Source of the DNA: Bacteroidota bacterium
GTDB lineage: Bacteria; Bacteroidota; Bacteroidia; 2-12-FULL-35-15
Direction of reading: 5' to 3'
Assembly (NCBI GenBank): GCA_025963715.1
Contig: JAOQAG010000017.1
Location: 1-64,000 of the forward strand
DNA length: 64,000 nt
Every line of letters begins with the position of its first letter. The stretch's first letter is position 1. The notes beneath the pieces were generated by a model. The model was not told where the DNA came from and did not search any database. It worked only from the letters and a program-made list of their open reading frames with translations. The translations under genes were made by a program, and so were the position numbers. This document shows, piece after piece, positions 54,301 through 62,645 of the stretch.

Positions 54301-56743
54301 TACTTCCTTATTACTTAAGGAAACTGATAAAGTTTTAATAAATAACATCCATGACTTTTCTGATTGGGTTGTTACTTTTGATAAAAATTTAGGACCGGAA
54401 ATATATGATTTGCCAGGAAACGAAGGGGAAATTCCCTTTTTATTAGATTTTGTTCCGGGTGAAGAAGTCACAGGTATATCAAGTTATTTAACGACTAGGC
54501 CGACATCTGAAATTGTGGGCTTATTAGGACCCCATTTTAAAGAATACGACATTCCGTATGATAATACGAGTGATAATGAAGTTTTAAAGATGCTTTTGGA
54601 GGATTTAAGAGCTGTAAGTAGCTCTTTGGTGATGCAACTTAATTCAGGGAAAAATAAAGCATTTGAGGTCGTTGGGGCAGCTTTTACAAAAAGAATATTG
54701 GAGAAAAAGAAAATCTTAGAAAATTCATTTTTAATTCCAATAGACTTGCACCAAAATTTATTTGAAGGTTTAATAAGCGAAAGTAAGAGCCGCGCTGATC
54801 ACTTGCTAGTAAGTATCGATATTGAAAATAAAAGGATAGAGTTTACAGTAATCGAAGTGAAATGTAGAAAAACTTTGAGTGATTCTGAAAGTGACGCATT
54901 GAAATTGAAAATGAAGGATCAGATAGATAATACTATACTTGCTTTTAAAACACATTTTGACCCTGACTACGCGCAGGATGCAGATAGGTTAGATCGAACG
55001 ATAAAAAATAAAGAACTAAAATCTTTATTAGAATTTTATATTAGTCGTTCTTTAAGATATAATCAGATTAATTCAAATACCTATCACCATTATTTAAATT
55101 TCATTCAAAAATTGGATAATGGCTTTGCTATGTCATTCAAAGAACTCGGCATTATTTTCGATTTTAGTGCTACCAAAAGACATAAGAAGGAAGAGTATAA
55201 TTCTTCATTAACGTTCTTTACATTCGGCTCTTCATTAATAAAAGAAATACTTGATCCAAACTCTGATTTGAATACTCAGAGATTAGAAAAAGCTATTGAC
55301 GATGAAAATTTTGTTGAATATTTTGGACCTTCAAAAGAATTATCACCATTCATTCAACGATTTAGTTTTAAGCAAGAAGAGTTGCCTCAACCCACTATTG
55401 TAAATTATGCGGAATCAAATGAAGATAAGCCCAAGGAAGTTCAAGAGCCATTAATAAACAATTCTAAAGACGTTATAACAGTACAAGAAAAAGAAGAAGA
55501 AGCGAAGAATGACGAAGCCGACAAAGGAGATCTTAAATATCCTGAGTATGAAATTGTAATTGGGAAAACTTCCGATAGTGTTCAGTATGGAATTCTTGGA
55601 AAGACGGTACAAGGCAAAGCAGTTGCAATAGATGCCAATGAGACGAATACAATAAGCCTATTTGGCGTTCAGGGAGGTGGAAAAAGCTATACAATTGGGA
55701 CTATGACTGAAATGATGTTGAAACAATTTGGCAACATTAATAAATTGCCTGCGCCATTATCAGGAGTTATTTTTCACTACAGTGAAACAATGGATTACTC
55801 ACCAGAGGCTACTTCAATGATATATCCCAATGATCAAGAAAAAGAAATAGCTCTTTTAAAAGCGAAATATGGTGCAGTTCCAGATTCGCTTGATGATGTA
55901 ATAATTTTAACTCCTTCAGATAAAGTTGAAGAGCGCAAAAAACAATATCCATCTATTGAAGTGAAAAAGATCTCGTTTAACTCTAAAGATCTTAATGTTC
56001 AGGATTGGATGTTCTTATTGGGAGCTGTAGGCAATGATGCTACATATATCCGACAGTTAAAGGCAATAATGCGTGAAATTAGAAATAATATCACAATAGA
56101 TGAACTTCGAACAAGAGTTGAAGATTCTGCATTACTTACAAATTCACAGCGGGCTTTAGCGTTACAGCGTTTAAGTTTTGCAGCTCAATATGTAGATGAT
56201 AACTTCTGGCTAAAGGATTGCTTAAAGCCTGGCCGTTTGTTAATTGTTGATTTACGTGATGAATTTATAGAAAAAGATGAAGCTTTAGGTTTGTTTGTCA
56301 TTATGCTTAATGTTTTTTCCGGAGTAAAGGAAATTAATGGAAAAAGCTTTAATAAGTTTATTGTATTTGATGAAGCTCATAAATACATGGGAAATCGGGA
56401 TTTAACTGATACAATTGTGACAGCTATTCGGGAAATGCGTCATAAAGGTGTATCTATTATGATTGCGAGCCAGGATCCACCAAGCCTTCCTAACGAAATT
56501 ATAGAATTGAGTAGTATCTTAATTCTGCATAAATTTAATAGCCCTCAGTGGTTAAAGCACATTCAAAAATCAATTACTCCAGTAGGAGAATTAAATGCTA
56601 CTGATTTATCTTCATTAGCACCAGGTGAAGCATTTTTATGGGCAACAAAATCAACCGATAAAAATATAATGCAAAGGCCAATAAAAATATTTACAAGACC
56701 AAGAGTAACCAAGCATGGAGGCGGAACAATTGAAGCCATATAA
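51371..56743 (+). CDS. Giant HerA/FtsK-type ATPase with embedded PD-(D/E)xK nuclease
   Basis: At 1790 residues this is the largest protein in the window. Residues 1-1100 are unassigned. A nuclease-like site follows: D1143 (SRADHLLVSID), then E1162-V-K1164 (VIEVKCRK). An acidic linker (about 1350-1400) leads to a HerA-type ATPase: GVQGGGKS (1432-1439, Walker A), VFDEAHKYMG (from D1667, Walker B) and IMIASQDPPSLP (sensor). HerA motors with nucleases process DNA ends, so this is a candidate restriction effector of the operon. The 3' end overlaps the phosphatase gene by 29 bases. Confidence 0.82.
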   Translation: MNLTQKYYEYIVELIISKYDNEFKSAIPGHCIKVTGLGTDQVHGLLNKLRTSYVNLDTFILSDKLSGNEYVSPTKLIELRNNEAKPLLVIIPANNRTAAEDSFGNATFKDISLSGLEDELAKNLLQKSPNTVKNLIEEVLNYIGKIDISSRIQYLLSIELDSWTKKAVGSHLYLLGLIPDSSLGLEESKTRTRLNFNTICTDKLSEFNRTIFERLKELPLEKDSIQRELILFLKESNETRNRKELVKQIYSNFPNLDFANWPIPDLNIKDVRLSVDELRSSEFKNVDGVKCLVTPNGKAGKFKVRISTVPELRTIRELAFFRIILMTSDGGAGEFVQELKKTKNSTSKLAYKDLNVAIDSNIISEGTYFVKVLAEDENGIGLNVDDDFKDDAVGRYWQELKIKDPNAQKSSLERKLTCDSEDFYFSVSSEEEPERESVRKDKLKNVFQSYFKFRIDQFKNGISLTEPSPEEGTSQWIEKADASIKSTFHIKYDSKHDYQINISSKLFQIERTFLKYSNELGKVLAVVSNNPTQIKLNSLKFSSSDILNKLAPQTFVQARKELFDAISDSAPNKQGVIFTSTVNTFYNLAITYLDEFYSWTNLLKEKFKNLKPENTDETRELYELLLELQSLDIVSLNTRLEDNQPLDVKLLSPLHPLRIAWLVSLIDLFNDWEVKTVENPKYRAEWFNNLNDLFLGELTPENNPLILIDSSSKRSFQYAGELAYGWGIYLQPNEDVTGANTLTSINRQIKTFLSRILNIDSENRIDSEVSEKLIIRHLRNYILQHPYTDCLVINLFNAGDANAFANALVELESDQFLRHLRYEIRLFKGEDNIIDHGEGLKNLLNPDFTVSEQAEAFSQPSLNRLFPKLRFSINSIKDFLSKPSDYGANLSFVISPFPSKTELYNPLGDQVSFFLNGLITSPAIEVTANGNEIQWNKFIFPNESGQRRTDVAISIFKNVQTFIAGALASKYTDSLPATSLLLKETDKVLINNIHDFSDWVVTFDKNLGPEIYDLPGNEGEIPFLLDFVPGEEVTGISSYLTTRPTSEIVGLLGPHFKEYDIPYDNTSDNEVLKMLLEDLRAVSSSLVMQLNSGKNKAFEVVGAAFTKRILEKKKILENSFLIPIDLHQNLFEGLISESKSRADHLLVSIDIENKRIEFTVIEVKCRKTLSDSESDALKLKMKDQIDNTILAFKTHFDPDYAQDADRLDRTIKNKELKSLLEFYISRSLRYNQINSNTYHHYLNFIQKLDNGFAMSFKELGIIFDFSATKRHKKEEYNSSLTFFTFGSSLIKEILDPNSDLNTQRLEKAIDDENFVEYFGPSKELSPFIQRFSFKQEELPQPTIVNYAESNEDKPKEVQEPLINNSKDVITVQEKEEEAKNDEADKGDLKYPEYEIVIGKTSDSVQYGILGKTVQGKAVAIDANETNTISLFGVQGGGKSYTIGTMTEMMLKQFGNINKLPAPLSGVIFHYSETMDYSPEATSMIYPNDQEKEIALLKAKYGAVPDSLDDVIILTPSDKVEERKKQYPSIEVKKISFNSKDLNVQDWMFLLGAVGNDATYIRQLKAIMREIRNNITIDELRTRVEDSALLTNSQRALALQRLSFAAQYVDDNFWLKDCLKPGRLLIVDLRDEFIEKDEALGLFVIMLNVFSGVKEINGKSFNKFIVFDEAHKYMGNRDLTDTIVTAIREMRHKGVSIMIASQDPPSLPNEIIELSSILILHKFNSPQWLKHIQKSITPVGELNATDLSSLAPGEAFLWATKSTDKNIMQRPIKIFTRPRVTKHGGGTIEAI

Positions 56744-57434
56744 TTTGAAAATATTATCTTTTTCTGAAAAAGGGATAAGAGTAAAGAATGATGATAAAAT
56801 TTATTTCGAGAAAATTCAGAATGATTCTTATTTATTCATCATCGCTGATGGGATGGGAGGTTATGACAATGGTGAAGCTGCCGCAAAGACCGCAATTGAA
56901 ATAATTTCAAAAAGGATTATAGAAAACAAGGATATTATTACAGAAGAATCCATCAATAGATTTTTTGAGGAAGCACACGCTGAAATAAATAAAATTTATG
57001 ATGAAGCTGGGGCCACTATTTGCGGTACGCTGATAAAAGAATCTATGGCACATATTTTTTGGTCAGGCGATGTAAAATTGTTTTTGGTAGATAATAGCAA
57101 CACCTTTTCGACTAAGGACCATACTTTACTAAGCCTTTTACAAGAAACAGAAACAATTATCAAGAGTGAAGAAATTTCAAGATTGCAAAATACAGTTACA
57201 CGCGCAATTGGAGGGAAAATAAGTAATTACTTGCCAGAACATGCTCATGTAACTATTTCTGACAATTTTAAAATACTTATGTGCTCGGATGGTGTTCATC
57301 AATTATATGCTGTTAATGAGATATTTAATAATTTAGCTTCTAAAGATCCTGAAGACTTTTTTAATGAATTAAAAATTAGATCAAAAGAATATTCTAAAGA
57401 TAATTATAGTGCCATTTTGATTTATAATGATTAA
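56715..57434 (+). CDS. PP2C-type protein phosphatase of the MADS-like operon
   Basis: The metal-binding motifs of the PP2C family are present: KNDD (24-27), ADGMGGYDNGE (44-54), SGDVKLF, MCSDGVHQL and DNYSAILI. The 239 residues form a minimal catalytic domain with no membrane or sensor part. The partner is presumably the tandem kinase protein three genes upstream, so the operon carries a phosphorylation switch with writer and eraser. It starts within the preceding gene. A 134-base gap then separates the operon from the MNT-HEPN gene. Confidence 0.87.
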   Translation: MEAEQLKPYNLKILSFSEKGIRVKNDDKIYFEKIQNDSYLFIIADGMGGYDNGEAAAKTAIEIISKRIIENKDIITEESINRFFEEAHAEINKIYDEAGATICGTLIKESMAHIFWSGDVKLFLVDNSNTFSTKDHTLLSLLQETETIIKSEEISRLQNTVTRAIGGKISNYLPEHAHVTISDNFKILMCSDGVHQLYAVNEIFNNLASKDPEDFFNELKIRSKEYSKDNYSAILIYND

Positions 57435-57568
57435 GGCAGATAGAGTTAGATTGAAACAATTTTAACATTTCTTTGCTCATAAATAATCTTTAAAAACCAT
57501 TGATTTTCCTGCAGTATTTCTGATATTGCGAAGGTTATTAATGGAAATTTCCTACATTTAACACAGAA

Positions 57569-58435
57569 ATGAAAACCGATTTATCACATTTGCCGGAATA
57601 CAAGCAAAACGAGCTAAAAAGCATCGTGGCTGCGCTTATTCCGCGATATTCGGAAATTGAGATGATCATTCTTTTTGGATCGTATGCGCGTGGTAATTGG
57701 GTAGAGGATAAGTATGTAGAAAAAGGTACGACTTACGAATACAAATCGGATTATGATTTACTGATCATTTTAAGTAAAAACGGACAGTCGAACAGCGATA
57801 CGCTTACGCAATCTATTTCCGGGAAACTGAACGAATTAAAACTAGATACTCCAGTACATCCGATTTTTCATGGGATTGATTTTGTGAATAAGGAATTGCA
57901 GGAGGGGAGCTACTTTTTCGGCGATATTAAAAAAGAAGGAATTCAATTGTTTAATACCAGTCGTTATAAGTTAGATGATAAGCGTGATATGAGCCCGGCA
58001 GAAGTACAGGCAAATGCTCAACGTGATTTTGATAATTGGTTTGTAAGTGCGAATGAATTTTATCTTGGTTTTACTGATTTTTATAATAGAGAAAGTTATA
58101 AAACATCTGCATTTATGTTACACCAAGCTACCGAACGTTATTTCGGAGCAATTCAATTAGTGTTTACAGGTTATAAGCCGAAAACACACGATATTGAAGC
58201 GTTAGGCTATCTCGCGAAAGCGGTGAATATGGAATTCGGAAAAGTATTTCCGCAGGCAAGCGTACAGGAACGCCAGAGGTTTTCATTATTGAAAAAAGCG
58301 TATGTAGATGCACGCTACAATATGGATTATAAAATTTCGAAAGAAGATTTAGAATATTTGAGTGAGCGCGTACAAATGTTGCGCGATTTAACAGAGCAAA
58401 TCTGTAAACAAAAAATAGCAAGCTTTACAAAGTAA
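57569..58435 (+). CDS. Nucleotidyltransferase-HEPN (MNT-HEPN) fusion
   Basis: Residues 30-110 hold a minimal nucleotidyltransferase: GSYARG (37-42) and D61-Y-D63. Residues about 150-280 form a HEPN helical bundle (AFMLHQATERYFGAIQLV, then RFSLLKKAYVDARYNMDY); no R-x4-6-H RNase motif is seen. In two-gene systems the MNT protein inactivates a HEPN toxin by adding AMP. Here both are joined, and the lost RNase motif suggests another use. It looks closer in base composition to the chromosomal part than its neighbours. Confidence 0.82.
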   Translation: MKTDLSHLPEYKQNELKSIVAALIPRYSEIEMIILFGSYARGNWVEDKYVEKGTTYEYKSDYDLLIILSKNGQSNSDTLTQSISGKLNELKLDTPVHPIFHGIDFVNKELQEGSYFFGDIKKEGIQLFNTSRYKLDDKRDMSPAEVQANAQRDFDNWFVSANEFYLGFTDFYNRESYKTSAFMLHQATERYFGAIQLVFTGYKPKTHDIEALGYLAKAVNMEFGKVFPQASVQERQRFSLLKKAYVDARYNMDYKISKEDLEYLSERVQMLRDLTEQICKQKIASFTK

Positions 58436-58487
58436 ATTTCATAATCAGGTTGATCGAGAGGATTTCATAATCTAAAACTCAACCTTT

Positions 58488-58970
58488 ATGAAATCAAACG
58501 AAAACCAGCAGGCAAATAGCCTGTTTGAAGCCCTTAAGAACGACAAGCACCAATTGTTAGTTCATCTGTTAAGCCCGATAGAACGCGCGGCTATTGAGCA
58601 GAAATATTACGTATTCGAATATTCCCTGAACAACATCAAGATTCAGGTTTCCAGCCAAACGTGTCAGCAATTAAAACAGATCAGCCTGATCAAGATCAGT
58701 CTTTTTACGAAGATCCTTGATGAAAACTCGTTGTTTTTAATTGGCGAGGACGCAAAGATCCAGATGTTCCTAGACACGCCCATCGAACACCATTATTTCC
58801 CCACGCGCTTATATCACACTTTAAAAGGTATGGATTGCCATACGATGCTGGACGTAATCAAGCTCGGTAGAGGCAGAGTTTCACACGGTCGGGGCATGGG
58901 CGAAATCGGATTGCAATTAATTGACGAATTGCTCGAAAAATACGGATGTGGATTTCTGTTTTCTAAATAA
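58488..58970 (+). CDS. Protein with RNA polymerase alpha-CTD-like helix-hairpin-helix tail
   Basis: The last ~60 residues (FPTRLYHTLKGMDCHTMLDV, then IKLGRGRVSHGRGMGEIGLQ and LIDELLEKYG) follow the helix-hairpin-helix pattern of the alpha subunit C-terminal domain (an RLxNTLK-type start, a GxKSxxEI-type middle and a final LxxxG). The first 100 residues are unassigned. It is therefore a candidate DNA-binding or RNA-polymerase-linked regulator rather than a true RpoA. It lies 52 bases after the MNT-HEPN gene and 5 before the zinc-ribbon gene. Confidence 0.6.
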   Translation: MKSNENQQANSLFEALKNDKHQLLVHLLSPIERAAIEQKYYVFEYSLNNIKIQVSSQTCQQLKQISLIKISLFTKILDENSLFLIGEDAKIQMFLDTPIEHHYFPTRLYHTLKGMDCHTMLDVIKLGRGRVSHGRGMGEIGLQLIDELLEKYGCGFLFSK

Positions 58971-58975
58971 AGCCT

Positions 58976-59341
58976 ATGGAAACAAAAACACTGAAAATTT
59001 GCCCCGAATGTGGTGAACCGCTCATCGGGCGAACGGATAAGAAATTCTGTTCGGATTTGTGCCGGAATAGTCACAACAATATTCAGCAAAGCCATACGAA
59101 CAAAAAGCTAAGTATTACGAACAGCATTCTGAAGAAGAATCGACAGATCCTCGAACGATTGATCGAACAACGAAGCTGGAAAGTTTCGAGAGATAAGCTT
59201 TTGCAACAAGGTTTTAGCTTTTATTATTTCACTAGTTTCCAGTATGATCAGGAAAAGAGCTTTTGCTTTTATTGCTATGAATATGGCTATTATGCTTTGG
59301 AAGGTAATTGCTATAAGCTAATGAAAATCAAGAAAGGATAG
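58976..59341 (+). CDS. Small zinc-ribbon protein
   Basis: CPECGEPLIGRTDKKFCSDLC gives a four-Cys ribbon of the CxxC-x(13)-CxxxC kind near residues 9-29, like those of DUF2116-type proteins. The middle is basic and helical, and the C-terminus is aromatic-rich (SFCFYCYEYGYYALEGN). A role in nucleic acid binding is likely but unproved. It is probably co-transcribed with the alpha-CTD-like gene. Confidence 0.65.
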   Translation: METKTLKICPECGEPLIGRTDKKFCSDLCRNSHNNIQQSHTNKKLSITNSILKKNRQILERLIEQRSWKVSRDKLLQQGFSFYYFTSFQYDQEKSFCFYCYEYGYYALEGNCYKLMKIKKG

Positions 59342-59352
59342 GGTTTTAATTG

Positions 59353-59408
59353 GTTGCAGATTTGCAACTAATTGAAATTTGATTTTTAATTCGTTGCCAG
59401 CTGGCAAC
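59353..59408. promoter_or_regulatory. Two GTTGC...GCAAC palindromes
   Basis: GTTGCAGATTTGCAAC (59353-59368) and GTTGCCAGCTGGCAAC (59393-59408) share 5-base arms with the same 6-base spacing, and the second is perfect. Their centres are 40 bases apart, about four helical turns. A related GTTGCAAATTTGCAC occurs at 59610-59624, after the next small gene. They look like regulator sites, with no T-run to suggest terminators. Confidence 0.45.
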
Positions 59409-59434
59409 CAATAATTATTAAAAACAAAATTGAA

Positions 59435-59605
59435 ATGAAAAAATCAGAAGGAGCAAAAATAGAAAAAGAGCTAAAGCTTTTGGGGCATCAGATCAGGTCT
59501 GGGACACTTACTTGCGGAGAGATTGAACGGGCAATTATAAAAATGAAAGCCCAGGTAATCAAACTAAAAGCTACTTATATGGAAATAGTGAACAAGGAGA
59601 ATTAA
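59435..59605 (+). CDS. 56-residue helical protein
   Basis: The frame begins MKKSEGAKIEKELKLLGHQI and ends ATYMEIVNKEN before TAA. It is highly charged and coiled-coil-prone, without Cys pairs or membrane segments. Small size alone makes it uncertain, but the reading frame, the ATG and the flanking palindromic sites are consistent with a real gene, possibly a small regulator or antitoxin. No family was recognised. Confidence 0.45.
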   Translation: MKKSEGAKIEKELKLLGHQIRSGTLTCGEIERAIIKMKAQVIKLKATYMEIVNKEN

Positions 59606-59661
59606 TCTGTTGCAAATTTGCACAGGATTAAAAATGGTTCTTTTGTTCGATCATACAATTG

Positions 59662-59895
59662 TTAAAATAGATCATATTTAGAGAAATGTCGTAATTTCTC
59701 GTAGTTTTTCTGGTTTATATCGCATATCGCAATATACGATATATAGGATTCGGATAGACTCGAGAATTCTTGAAAATTCTCGAGATAAGCTCGGAAGACG
59801 CCCCTTTTGAGCTCAATAGATGTTATTTTAGGACTTTCCGGCCAATTTTGCTTAAAAATGTCACTGAGGTCAAAAAGTGTCCATTGACTTTCCAA
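59662..59895 (-). CDS. Possible 77-residue hypothetical protein
   Basis: A leftward frame from ATG at 59895 (MESQWTLFDLSDIFKQNWPE) to 59662. Composition is protein-like (acidic, aromatic) but no motif is recognised and the end is abrupt. It is divergent from rdrA with a gap of 56 bases. It may be a real small gene or the 5' end of a lost one. Confidence 0.35.
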   Translation of the reverse strand: MESQWTLFDLSDIFKQNWPESPKITSIELKRGVFRAYLENFQEFSSLSESYISYIAICDINQKNYEKLRHFSKYDLF

Positions 59896-59951
59896 ATAAT
59901 AGTTATAAGTTAGCTTTTCATAGAAAAGTGAATTTGATTAAACTACAATAG

Positions 59952-62645
59952 ATGGAAGATATATTTATCGATTTAGAAAAAAGTACAGATGCTGAAGCTT
60001 TTGAGGCAGGAAGTATAATTCACCCAAAGGAGTATAAAGAAGCGATAGAATGGATTGAGAAAGGAATTTTATCTGCCAAACAACTTATTAAAGACTCAAA
60101 GGAGGATTTTGAAAGAAAAACTTCTGTAAGAAAGCACAATACAATTACAGTTCTAGGTACCCGAGGGAGTGGTAAAACTACTTTTTTAAAAAGCGTTTTC
60201 AAGCATTATAAAGAATCTAAAGATATTGAGATAATTGATATTATTGATCCTACTTTAATTGAAGAAAAAGGACATATTTTTTTAACTGTAATATCTATCA
60301 TTAAGGAAAAGGTTGACTTACAATTGAAAGATGAAAAACATCCTAGTGAAGATCGCGAAAAATGGAGCAAAATAGTTAATTCATTAGCTTTTGGATTGCC
60401 TTCAATGGATGGTGTGGGAGGCAATCTTTCTGAGTCAGATTGGCAGGATCCTGAATATATTATGGAAAATGGACTCAAGTCTGTTAATGCGGCTTTGCAT
60501 TTAAACAATCTCTTTAACCAATTTATAAGACAGGCGTTAGTTTTTTTAAGAAGAGATGCTTTTTTAATTGTATTTGATGATATTGAAATAGATTTTAGAA
60601 AAGGTTGGCCTGTGCTGGAGATGATAAGGAAGTACTTTACTACTGATCAAATAATTACATTTTTAAGTGGAGATTTACGTCTGTATTCTCTTGCAATTAG
60701 AAAGCAAAAATGGGGGAATTTCGGAAAAGCTCTTTTGATTAATGAAGGTGAATTACCTGGAAAGAAAACGTATTATAACGATATGGTAACCGAAATGGAA
60801 GGTCAATATCTTCTTAAAATTCTTAAGCCCGAAAGACGGATTCATTTAACCGCATTATCTCATAAAGTAAATATAAATGAATCAATTACTAACAAAGAAA
60901 AAAACTCATACTATATTTCGATAAACGGATCCGGAAAAAAGATTCTTATAACTGAAGCTTATAGGAATATGTTATCACTCTTCGGGATTAATAATAGCTA
61001 CCAAGCCGAAGTTTATATGACATTTTTGCTTGGATTACCTATAAGAATTCAAATCCAAATTCTTTCCGAGTATATTACAAACAAAGAGCAAATACAAGAG
61101 ATGAATGTTTTTGATCCCTTTTTGAGCGATTTACTAGAAAGAGGTGTCGATACAAACTTCATTGAAAGCTCTCCGAAATTAATTAATGTTGTGATTTTGA
61201 AGCTTTTATTAGCTGAAAGGGAACTGGGTGATACATACCAGCTTCAACCCAGTACAACTAATACCAGCCTAAATGCTGGTTTACTTTCTTTAAGTTTGTT
61301 CTCTAGCTTAAAAATGGCTGAAAATCCTTTTTTGATATTTGATTATTTTATCAAAATAGGCCATGTTCGGAATATGCTAAATAATTTTCCTTATGAAGAA
61401 ACCGATGAAAGAAAAGCATTAAGTATAAACCCTACTATTCACGATTTTTGTAAGCATTCAGGTGTCTATCAAGACAAAGTATTACGAGATGTGGTTGGTA
61501 ATATGAACGCTTATTTAATGGGGACTATTTCTGGAAACAAACCTAATTTTGGGCTAATTCCTATTCCCGCATTAGGTAAAATTTCTAAAAAAGGGAAGAC
61601 TGAGATTGCTGATAGGATAGATAGTGTTTTGTTTAATGAATCAGTATCGAAAGAAGCTGAGATATTAGGGTTGTTACCTTTAAGCATCTGCTCTTACAGC
61701 GCTAATCAAACTACACTCACTTATTCCATATATACTCTTTTAGGCACAATCGGGGAAATTATTAGAAAAAATGAGTTAGGTGATTTAGATAGAGGTTTAA
61801 TTGAACTATCACAAATAAGAACCTATTTAATTCCAGAATTTAAAAGAGGAGTTAATAATGGAAATGAAGTTGATAGTTTAGATATAGAATTCGCTGAAAA
61901 AAAGAGTAATAACATTGATAAATTAAAGAGTGACATTCAATATTGGGTTAATTCATATCCGGTTTTAAAGTCTATTTCACCTTATTTGCTGGGTAAAATA
62001 TCTACGCGATTTTATTATGCGTTAGAAGCAATTGAAAAATTGGAAAAAGCGAATGGATTAGGTGATATGATGCATCGTAGAATTATTGCATTTCTTAATG
62101 CAGTCCTACTTGAGGATGCTAGAGAAAACATTAAAGACTTCAACGAATTCAATAATAATAACACGAATTTGTTTGATACAATTTTTGTTAAAAATTTGAA
62201 AGCTGCTATTTCGAGTAATTATAATGAGCAATTAACTTTTTCCAAGTGGATGATTTCTTGCCCTATTTTTTTAAGCTATATAAATTTGTCTAATGATCTT
62301 TCTAATTCACTTTTAGCTTTTTGTTCAAGTTTACAAGAAAATAGATTAACTAAAAATTCTATTTATGATTTGCTGAATATTGTAAAAGTGACTAAAGCTA
62401 TAAGTAGTCGTGGGCCAAAGCCGGATGTAGTAGTGACAAAGAGCGCTTTTGATCCTATTATTCAATCTATGCAAGCGAATAATATGCCATTTGAATTATT
62501 TAGAAAAAACCCTAGCAAAAAGGTTTCAAGAGAAAATAATAAAATCATAAAAGAATACATAAATAAGATGTTTAATGAGGTTTGGGATTCAAGTAAAATT
62601 TGGAACTTAAGAAAGTACATTGAATCAAAGGATATAAAATGGTAG
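59952..62645 (+). CDS. rdrA: RADAR ATPase subunit (KAP-type P-loop)
   Basis: GTRGSGKT (69-76) is the Walker A and LIVFDD (205-210) the Walker B of an AAA-type KAP-like ATPase. The remaining ~650 residues are helical and unassigned, as in RdrA. The 897-residue length fits RdrA. The next gene has the H-x-H deaminase site of RdrB and starts within this stop region, so the pair is the core of the RADAR phage-defence system, in which RdrA rings work with the RdrB adenosine deaminase. On its own it would only be a KAP ATPase. Confidence 0.85.
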   Translation: MEDIFIDLEKSTDAEAFEAGSIIHPKEYKEAIEWIEKGILSAKQLIKDSKEDFERKTSVRKHNTITVLGTRGSGKTTFLKSVFKHYKESKDIEIIDIIDPTLIEEKGHIFLTVISIIKEKVDLQLKDEKHPSEDREKWSKIVNSLAFGLPSMDGVGGNLSESDWQDPEYIMENGLKSVNAALHLNNLFNQFIRQALVFLRRDAFLIVFDDIEIDFRKGWPVLEMIRKYFTTDQIITFLSGDLRLYSLAIRKQKWGNFGKALLINEGELPGKKTYYNDMVTEMEGQYLLKILKPERRIHLTALSHKVNINESITNKEKNSYYISINGSGKKILITEAYRNMLSLFGINNSYQAEVYMTFLLGLPIRIQIQILSEYITNKEQIQEMNVFDPFLSDLLERGVDTNFIESSPKLINVVILKLLLAERELGDTYQLQPSTTNTSLNAGLLSLSLFSSLKMAENPFLIFDYFIKIGHVRNMLNNFPYEETDERKALSINPTIHDFCKHSGVYQDKVLRDVVGNMNAYLMGTISGNKPNFGLIPIPALGKISKKGKTEIADRIDSVLFNESVSKEAEILGLLPLSICSYSANQTTLTYSIYTLLGTIGEIIRKNELGDLDRGLIELSQIRTYLIPEFKRGVNNGNEVDSLDIEFAEKKSNNIDKLKSDIQYWVNSYPVLKSISPYLLGKISTRFYYALEAIEKLEKANGLGDMMHRRIIAFLNAVLLEDARENIKDFNEFNNNNTNLFDTIFVKNLKAAISSNYNEQLTFSKWMISCPIFLSYINLSNDLSNSLLAFCSSLQENRLTKNSIYDLLNIVKVTKAISSRGPKPDVVVTKSAFDPIIQSMQANNMPFELFRKNPSKKVSRENNKIIKEYINKMFNEVWDSSKIWNLRKYIESKDIKW

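Noticed and set aside
42284-57434. Assignment of the kinase-methylase-ATPase operon to BREX type 2 / Pgl
   Set aside because: No PglZ alkaline-phosphatase-type gene and no BrxC/PglY-type ATPase were seen; a separate HsdS, a PP2C and a HerA-nuclease fit a MADS-like layout better.
57569-58435. Assignment of the MNT-HEPN protein as an active HEPN RNase toxin
   Set aside because: The HEPN part shows no R-x4-6-H motif; only the nucleotidyltransferase residues are intact.
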